Positions 58,518 through 64,000 of a stretch of 64,000 bases of DNA are shown here, in pieces. This stretch comes from Peromyscus leucopus. Taxonomy: Eukaryota > Chordata > Mammalia > Rodentia > Cricetidae. The DNA is taken from contig NC_051079.1 in assembly GCF_004664715.2 (NCBI RefSeq), positions 59,574,660 to 59,638,659 on the forward strand. Direction: 5' to 3'. The number at the start of each line of letters is the position of its first letter. The first letter of the stretch is position 1. Made by a program: the position numbers and the translations under genes. The notes under the pieces are model-generated. The model was given only the letters and a program-made list of their open reading frames with translations, searched no databases and was not told the DNA's origin.

Positions 58518-59157
58518 TTTGTCAATAATAGTCTTAGTATATTTAGGTTGCTATAACAAAATGCCATAAATTGAGTAGCATATAAACAAGCAAAAGGTTT
58601 TTTCCTATAGTTCTGTGAATGTAAAGTCCTAGTTCAAAGTAAAGAAGATCCAATGTTTGGAGGGATCACTTTTGCCTAATAAGCAAACATTATTTTTTAC
58701 CATGTCTTCATATGATTGAATGAATGGGGACAGTCTCTAGAATTTCTTTTCATTTTCATTTTATTTATTTGCTTGTTATTGTGTGTGTGCTTGCATGTAT
58801 GTGTATCAGTGGAGGTATGCACAAGCCATAGTGCCCACATTGGTGTTGGAGGATGACTCTTAGAAGTCAGTTCTTTTATATTCTGCCATGTGCTCTGGAG
58901 GTTGAACTCAGGTCATAGGCTACAGTGGCAAAGCTTTAATGGCCGGCCATAGAGTTTCTTTGGTAAGGATGCTAATTCTTTTCATGTGGCTTTTGACCCC
59001 ATTATATTTCAGTGTTCCCATCTCCTAATTCCAATACCTCAAGAGGTACAATTGTAACATATTACTTAAGTAAATACAAAGATTAATAATTCTGTATCCA
59101 TCACATCTGTTTGAATACTTAATTGGGAGTACAGGCATGGGGGGAAGTCTGCCTAAC
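58518..59157 (-). mobile_element. MLT1-like MaLR LTR, split by a B3
   Basis: Plus strand: tatttaggttgctataacaa, aatgccataaattgagtagc, tcctatagttctgtgaatgt on the left. After the B3 come aaggatgctaattcttttca, ccccattatatttcagtgtt, catctcctaattccaatacc and a possible end near ctgcctaac. The order is that of MLT1 read backwards. An ancient ERVL-MaLR LTR shared by many mammals. Confidence 0.68.
58750..58949 (-). mobile_element. B3 SINE nested in the MLT1-like LTR
   Basis: Antisense B3: gtgtgtgcttgcatgtatgt, gatgactcttagaagtcagt, ttctgccatgtgctctggag, gttgaactcaggtcatagg, then gctttaatggccggcc. tagaatttcttt at 58738-58749 and tagagtttcttt at 58950-58961 form a 12-bp duplication with one mismatch. 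Confidence 0.82.
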
Positions 59158-60597
59158 ATTTAAAAATGTCTAACTGGTCAAAGGATCTCAGGGAACACAG
59201 ACTCTACTGTGATCTGCATAGCTGAGAAACATACACCATGGAAAGCACCTAGAAAATGATTTTTTAATTTTGTGATGTTGTTGTGTTTATAATGGCTTTA
59301 TTATTTTTAATTTTTATTTCTTCAAAGTATAAATTAGAACATTTTATTTAGTTCTTTCTGAAGAAAACATGTTACTACATTTCATGCAATACAAGTTCCT
59401 ATATCTTTAAAATATCATTATTTCTCTATTCTGCTCAAAAGTAGATGTTTACGTGACCGTTTCACTACTGCATGAATAAAAATAGACACTTCTGTTTTGA
59501 AGCTTTTCAATAACAGGTAAAGTCAAACAACGTCCGGATCATTGCATCCATGGTTTGGGGAAAACTGAACTAGATGACAGAAGCTCTTTTTACATTTGTT
59601 CAAGGTCACAGAATTAACTAAGAAGAGACTCAATTGTTTTGAAATGATTCCACTTAGGTCTCACCATTTGCAATCAAGGTAAGATGCTCTACAGCTCAAT
59701 TATTAATTTGTCACAGCATTAAATAAGATAGGTCTCACCTCCCCTTAAGAAAGCCTGACTCTTGGTGTTCAACCATGACGTGCAGGTTTAACAAGCCCCT
59801 GGCGTCTCATTTCAACCAAGCTGAGCAGTGTTTTTCATCAGCAACAACTGTGCTTGAATGAACTTTAATTTACTGATCTGGGTCTGTGTTCTTTTCCTCT
59901 CCTCTCTTTTAAAAATGTGCATAAATAAAAGCAGGATGCTTCCTTAAAGATGGAGAGGATGGCCGAGGTAAGGGAAAAGAGTTCAGATTCAGCCACCTGA
60001 AGTTGCACATTTGCAGGTAGGTAGACCTCAGTTCTACAGTTCAGCAGGAGAAATCTATTTTTGTAGTAATGCATAGGAGATTTGAGGCCAGGCAGTTAAT
60101 TCATAGCAGCAAGAGGCAAACAGTAAGAGTGTTGAATGAAGTAGTGGAATGGAGTCCTTTGTAGGAAGAGGTGTATTTATTCTTTAAACAAGATGAAGCA
60201 TTTTAAAATCATTATGGTAAGTATTACTACTGAAGAATAGATTTTAGAGTCCTATAATGCTCCTTTTCCTATTTTACCTGGAATGAGGTGGATTTAGAAT
60301 CATATGTCCTACCCTGAAAGCAAAATCCATATGTTAAAGTTGCAAAACCTGTTATTTGAAATACCACTTTTGGAGTATTATTCTAATTAGTAGTGATTCT
60401 GCTCAAATGAAGCCTTAGAATGGCCCTAAAACAATCTGACCATTTGCCTGATGTTTTTATAGGGAAAAGAATTACATAGAGACATGGACAGAATATTGGC
60501 TATTATTTTCTTCAGTTGTGTAGCCAATGATAAGTAGTTCTTGTTGTAGTAAATACCCTTTACCCATGCTCAGGCAAGAAACTGATTAAACTCAGTG

Positions 60598-60600
<3 letters not shown>
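59158..60600. other. Unassigned DNA
   Basis: 1.4 kb with no recognised repeat or exon. Confidence 0.4.

Positions 60601-60652
<52 letters not shown>
60601..60652. repeat. (CA)26 microsatellite
   Basis: Uninterrupted, the longest CA run in the window. It abuts the LTR that follows. Confidence 0.96.
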
Positions 60653-60654
<2 letters not shown>

Positions 60655-60658
60655 ACAT

Positions 60659-60960
60659 TGTTGCTGGGTCCTAATGACTCCCTCAGGGGAAGGAGTCAAA
60701 AGGCATAGACACAGGCACCTGAGTTAGATAAAAGGCAAATGGCAGACTTGTTTATTCAGCAATGGGAGAGCCTTATATACCCTCCTCCTAGCACCCAGAC
60801 ATTGCATGGTCACCCTTCATTGGCTAGGCAGGATCAGGACCTATGACAGTGCCTGTTGCTAGGTCCTCAGGCAGACTCCAGGTTGGCTCATCTCTATCAC
60901 ATGGCCCCTTAATATATTTAGCCGGCATGCTAATATGGGCATGCTAACCTAACATTCCTC
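60659..60960 (-). mobile_element. ERV LTR
   Basis: On the minus strand it carries agtctgcctgaggacctagc, a CCAAT-like tagccaatgaaggg, a TATA box (tatataagg, plus 60771-60779), aataaacaagtctgcc (plus AATAAA complement at 60751-60756), and an end at gacccagcaaca. U3, promoter and polyadenylation signal are in the right order. Borders on the upstream side and the target duplication were not resolved. No internal region, so probably a solo LTR of unknown family. Confidence 0.7.
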
Positions 60961-61022
60961 ACCTCAAAAGGTGTCATACAAAATGAGGAAAAGCAAGGGC
61001 TACATATGAGTCTCCTCAAGGT

Positions 61023-61057
61023 ATCGCTTCTTGGCCTTTTGGCTAAGATCAAGTGTA
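61023..61057 (+). pseudogene. U2 snRNA 5' fragment
   Basis: atcgcttcttggccttttgg plus ctaagatcaagtgta equals U2 nucleotides 1-35 with one C-to-T change. The downstream bases (aagtgccacgg) are not U2. I see no target duplication. It stops at the same U2 nucleotide as the copy at 8512 but lies on the opposite strand. Non-functional: Sm site and later stem-loops are absent. Confidence 0.9.
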
Positions 61058-61833
61058 AAGTGCCACGGCATGAAAATTGAAAAGGTTCCAGAGGAGAAAG
61101 GAAGGAGTAAGAGAAGGTAAAGATATGTCTTCATGTGAAAATGACTGAATTCATCATGTAAATCAATGAATCTGTGAAGAACACTTAAAAATATTATTAG
61201 TCTTGGGCTGGGTGTCATAAAGAAGTAGTCAACATCTATGTGCTACTCACAGACAATATGAAAGACTGAAAGTAAAGTGCACAAGGCGAAAAGTCAAGTA
61301 ACTAAGCGAATAGATAATATTAACCCGTCTCTCGAATACTCTTTCCTTTCTGTGCCTCCTTTGTCCCTGCAGATATTGTGTCCTCACCTTTGGCACACTG
61401 TTGAAATCCCCAAAACTCTGTGTTCCCACTGTTCTTTTTAATGCTACAATACTTAATATTTGTCAGATTGTGTAGTCATTATTATCTTATTTTTTTATAT
61501 TTGAAATCTTGATTTAAAATACATTGATACTTCATATATATTACCAGGAAACATAATTTAGTCATGGCATAATTCTTTATTGCCTCATGAATTTTAATGC
61601 ATATAGAAAAAATTTTAGACTTGTTTAAAAATCAATTACTTAAACATGCCACTGGAAAAATGAAAGAAAAAAGCAAATTTAAGCAAATATCTGAGTGAAT
61701 TATACCTAAACATTATTTATAATTCTAATCAAAATCACTTTTTGATTAAAAATGAATATTTGTATTTTCCATATGATTTTATCCTGTGTACACTTTGGAA
61801 AATTGGTAGCAGAGCAATTTTTCAAAAGTGTGT
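61058..61833. other. Unassigned AT-rich DNA
   Basis: No feature recognised. Confidence 0.4.
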
Positions 61834-62110
61834 TTTTTTTTTTAAATTTTATATAAGAGATTTTTCTTGTCGTGTTGCATATCAGCCATGGATTCCCTGT
61901 GCTCCCTCCTCCCACCCCCAGCCTTCTCTCCCCCCAACCCAACCCCCATTCCGACCTCCTCCAAGGCAAGGTTTCCCCTGGGGAGTCAGCAGAGCCTGGT
62001 ACATTCAATTGAGGCAGGTCCAATCCCCTCCTCCCTGCCCCAAGGCTGAGTAAAATATCTTAGCATAGGCTAAGTTCCATAAAGCCGGCTCACACACCAA
62101 GGACATATCT
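61834..62110 (-). mobile_element. Rodent L1 3' UTR fragment
   Basis: Plus strand starts with a T run (A-tail complement), then tgcatatcagccatggattc, ctcctcccacccccagcctt, aaggtttcccctggggagtc, agcagagcctggtacattca and attgaggcaggtccaatccc, ending near ccggctcacacaccaagga. Reversed, it parallels the 3' UTR of the L1 at 54850-55060 but is a different subfamily. It yields a Pro-rich chance frame. Confidence 0.75.
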
Positions 62111-62479
62111 AGGATATTCTTTAAAGTCTCTCTAAATTCAGTAAGCAAGGTCCTGTGCATTTACAGAGGAATGATAGTTATGTCACATCTGTCTTCTCAA
62201 CCATGGTTTTCATTTTAAAAGATAGTATTACAGAAAAAATATCGTTTAGAGGCAAGGAAATATCCTAACTAATATGCCCTTTGCCCTTCACTACTAGTTT
62301 CTGTTTAATCATTCTCTATGTCTTCAGAATCTTGGCTATTTCATAGCAGGCAAAAGGCTGTGGGTTCTTGTGGATTGTAAACATCATAAAAGCTCTACCT
62401 ACATTTACATAACCAGGTCTCTAATGGCCGTTTTCCTGAATGAAGCTACCAAGAAAACTAAGAAATTTTATTCAAACTA

Positions 62480-62520
62480 ATCAATCAATCAATCAGTCAA
62501 TCAGTCAATCAATCTCTCTG

Positions 62521-62567
<47 letters not shown>
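62480..62567. repeat. (ATCA)n then (CA)23
   Basis: Tetranucleotide atcaatcaatcaatcagtca run to about 62514, a ctctctgt bridge, then CA to 62567. Confidence 0.95.
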
Positions 62568-62568
<1 letters not shown>

Positions 62569-62941
62569 TCTTGCAGTTCTATTGAAAGGACCTATGAGCC
62601 TTTGTGCATCTGTAGGGACAACAGTTGGGAAGAGAAGAATGATTGAGCACCACTCTATAGTGAGACTAGGTAACAAAAATCTTGTTCAACCAACTCTTCC
62701 TTTTTGATTCTTTTTTTTAAGAGGAAAAATACTCAAGATTATGATACCAAAAATCCCCTTTAATATCTGACGCGTTAGGTGGAAGCCTCAAACCAGTAGT
62801 TTAGCCCTCCTCCTTCATGCTTCCCAAGTACTTTCAGACTGTAAGTAACTGGAGAAGACTGTGTTCTTCAGTGGACAGGGGCCTTTTCTCTCTGGAGTTG
62901 AGCTGTGTTCTGCTCACTTTTTCTCATGCTTTTGTCCCTTC
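62568..62941. other. Unassigned DNA
   Basis: No feature recognised. Confidence 0.4.
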
Positions 62942-62950
62942 TGATTTCTT

Positions 62951-63052
62951 TTTTCTTTTTTTTTTTTTTCAAGACAGGGTTTTTCTGTGCAGCTTTGTGC
63001 CTTTTCCTGGAATTCACTTGGTAGCCCAGGCTGGCCTCGAACTCACAGAGAT
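62951..63052 (-). mobile_element. 5'-truncated B1 SINE
   Basis: Antisense: a T run, then aagacagggtttttctgtgc, agctttgtgccttttcctgg, aattcacttggtagcccagg and gcctcgaactcacagagat. tgatttctt at 62942-62950 and 63053-63061 is a perfect 9-bp duplication. Truncated at nearly the same place as the B1 at 13741. The 146-codon frame over it is a B1 translation artefact. Confidence 0.94.
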
Positions 63053-63061
63053 TGATTTCTT

Positions 63062-64000
63062 GGAGTGTCATTTTTCATATACCTTTCACGTTTCTCACAC
63101 CCCTCTTTCTGTTCTCCACATGAGGCTGGGCTGTTCTTCTGCTGTCATCTCCTTATCATCTTTCTCCTTTGCATTCCCAAGGCAGCAACTCATTTTGTCA
63201 TCCTTGGTTCTTGAGGTCAGTGACCTTGTTTTGGAGCTCCCATCACCTAATTGGTGAAACAGGATCAGGGTTCCATAGCCTTTATGGGAAGCTGTGGGAA
63301 TGAATAATTCCTTCTGAGTCTTTATTTAAATGTATTCATTGCATTCCTATTTAACACTTAGAATGGCTATTGTTGTGTAACAGGATGCAATCTTACATTC
63401 TAGATTAAAAAACAAGTATACATTTAAACATAGAGGTTTAATTAAAATAAGTAGCACAGTAAAATGCTATATTTCTGCACCTATGGAAAAGATTGAAGTA
63501 CATTTTATAGTGAATGTACATATATTAGCTGGAAATTAATGTCAATGGTTGTTGGGAGTCATAGAGCTGATAAGATAGGGTGATTCTACATCGATTTTTC
63601 ATTTAAAAAAAAATTCTTTAGTTTCAAAAAAGAAACTACTGAAAACAATATGACTGTTAACTTAGGATGGAGATACCATACTATGTATAATACTGTAGTA
63701 TTATATGATTATTATGTTATACTACTTATCTTATTGTCCTTATATTTCTTCTATTTTTTTAATTTTAGAAAAACAAATTCTCATCTGCAATGAATAGGAA
63801 GTATCCTCTAATTTGTTGACATGATGCAAAGAAAACTAATTATTATGATTTCTTTTCATATTCAGTGGAACTTACAGTCTGGCATCTTATTAACTTTGTG
63901 TTTATTGTTTATCACAGGCTAAGTGGTAAACAATACGAACTTGCATTAGTCAAAGTGTCCTCAGTTTCATGCCAACAAATACTAAATTCTAGTCTCTGCA
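63062..64000. other. Unassigned DNA to the window end
   Basis: No repeat, exon or RNA gene recognised. Confidence 0.4.

Noticed and set aside
62480..62567. CRISPR-like periodic array
   Set aside because: Simple tetranucleotide and dinucleotide repeats without unique spacers. The genome is mammalian.
62817..63257. 146-codon frame
   Set aside because: Passes through an antisense B1 SINE. The hydrophobic and Phe-rich part comes from its T run and the rest is flank.
1..64000. A previously undescribed gene system
   Set aside because: The window has no coding exons or operon-like structure. All organised signals are explained by SINEs, LINEs, LTR elements, an snRNA pseudogene type and simple repeats. 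The unusual points are about how these elements arose, not a new system.

Overview
This window looks like non-coding, repeat-rich chromosomal DNA from a rodent, most likely a cricetid (deer mouse, hamster or vole group). Three things point there. B1, B2, B3, ID and B4 SINEs are present, and only rodents carry this set together. The young B1 copies have the cricetid-style middle (tgtagctttgtgcctttcc, antisense). A 2.9 kb LTR element at 11410-14296 has the size, LTR length and 6-bp target duplication expected of the Peromyscus 'mys' family. I found no protein-coding exon, no tRNA or rRNA gene and no CRISPR. The open reading frames are short and come from microsatellites, from the decayed LINE-1, or from chance in AT-rich DNA.

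Layout. 1-3.7 kb: two B2 SINEs, a solo LTR with a perfect 6-bp duplication, and microsatellites. 3.9-4.7 kb: an ancient L1 3' end. 5.6-8.2 kb: two B1s, a rodent LTR-like repeat and an LTR whose own sequence contains B1-like segments. 8.5 kb: a 35-nt U2 snRNA fragment flanked by a 16-bp duplication. 11.4-14.3 kb: a complete non-autonomous endogenous retroviral element with a nested B1. 14.6-29 kb: mostly unassigned AT-rich DNA with MIR, L2 and MaLR remnants and a perfect 33-bp tandem duplication. 29.1-29.6 kb: an inverted second copy of the B1-containing LTR, with a perfect 6-bp duplication. 30-47 kb: B4, B1, B3, MIR, L2 and L1 fragments and purine tracts. 47 kb: another LTR. 51.5-55.1 kb: a diverged pair of direct repeats followed by a 5'-truncated, dead LINE-1. 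57.2 kb: a 203-nt uninterrupted pyrimidine run. 58.5-59.2 kb: an MLT1-like LTR split by a B3. 60.6-61.1 kb: a (CA)n tract, an LTR and a second U2 fragment side by side. 61.8-64 kb: an L1 3' UTR and a B1.

Nothing here works as a gene system. The window is a record of successive retrotransposition. The observations most worth checking are the two U2 fragments of equal length, the LTR family built partly from B1-like sequence, the shared LTR backbone running through several elements, and the intact structure of the mys-like element. Repeat family names rest on recall of consensus sequences, not on a database search, so the older ones are tentative.
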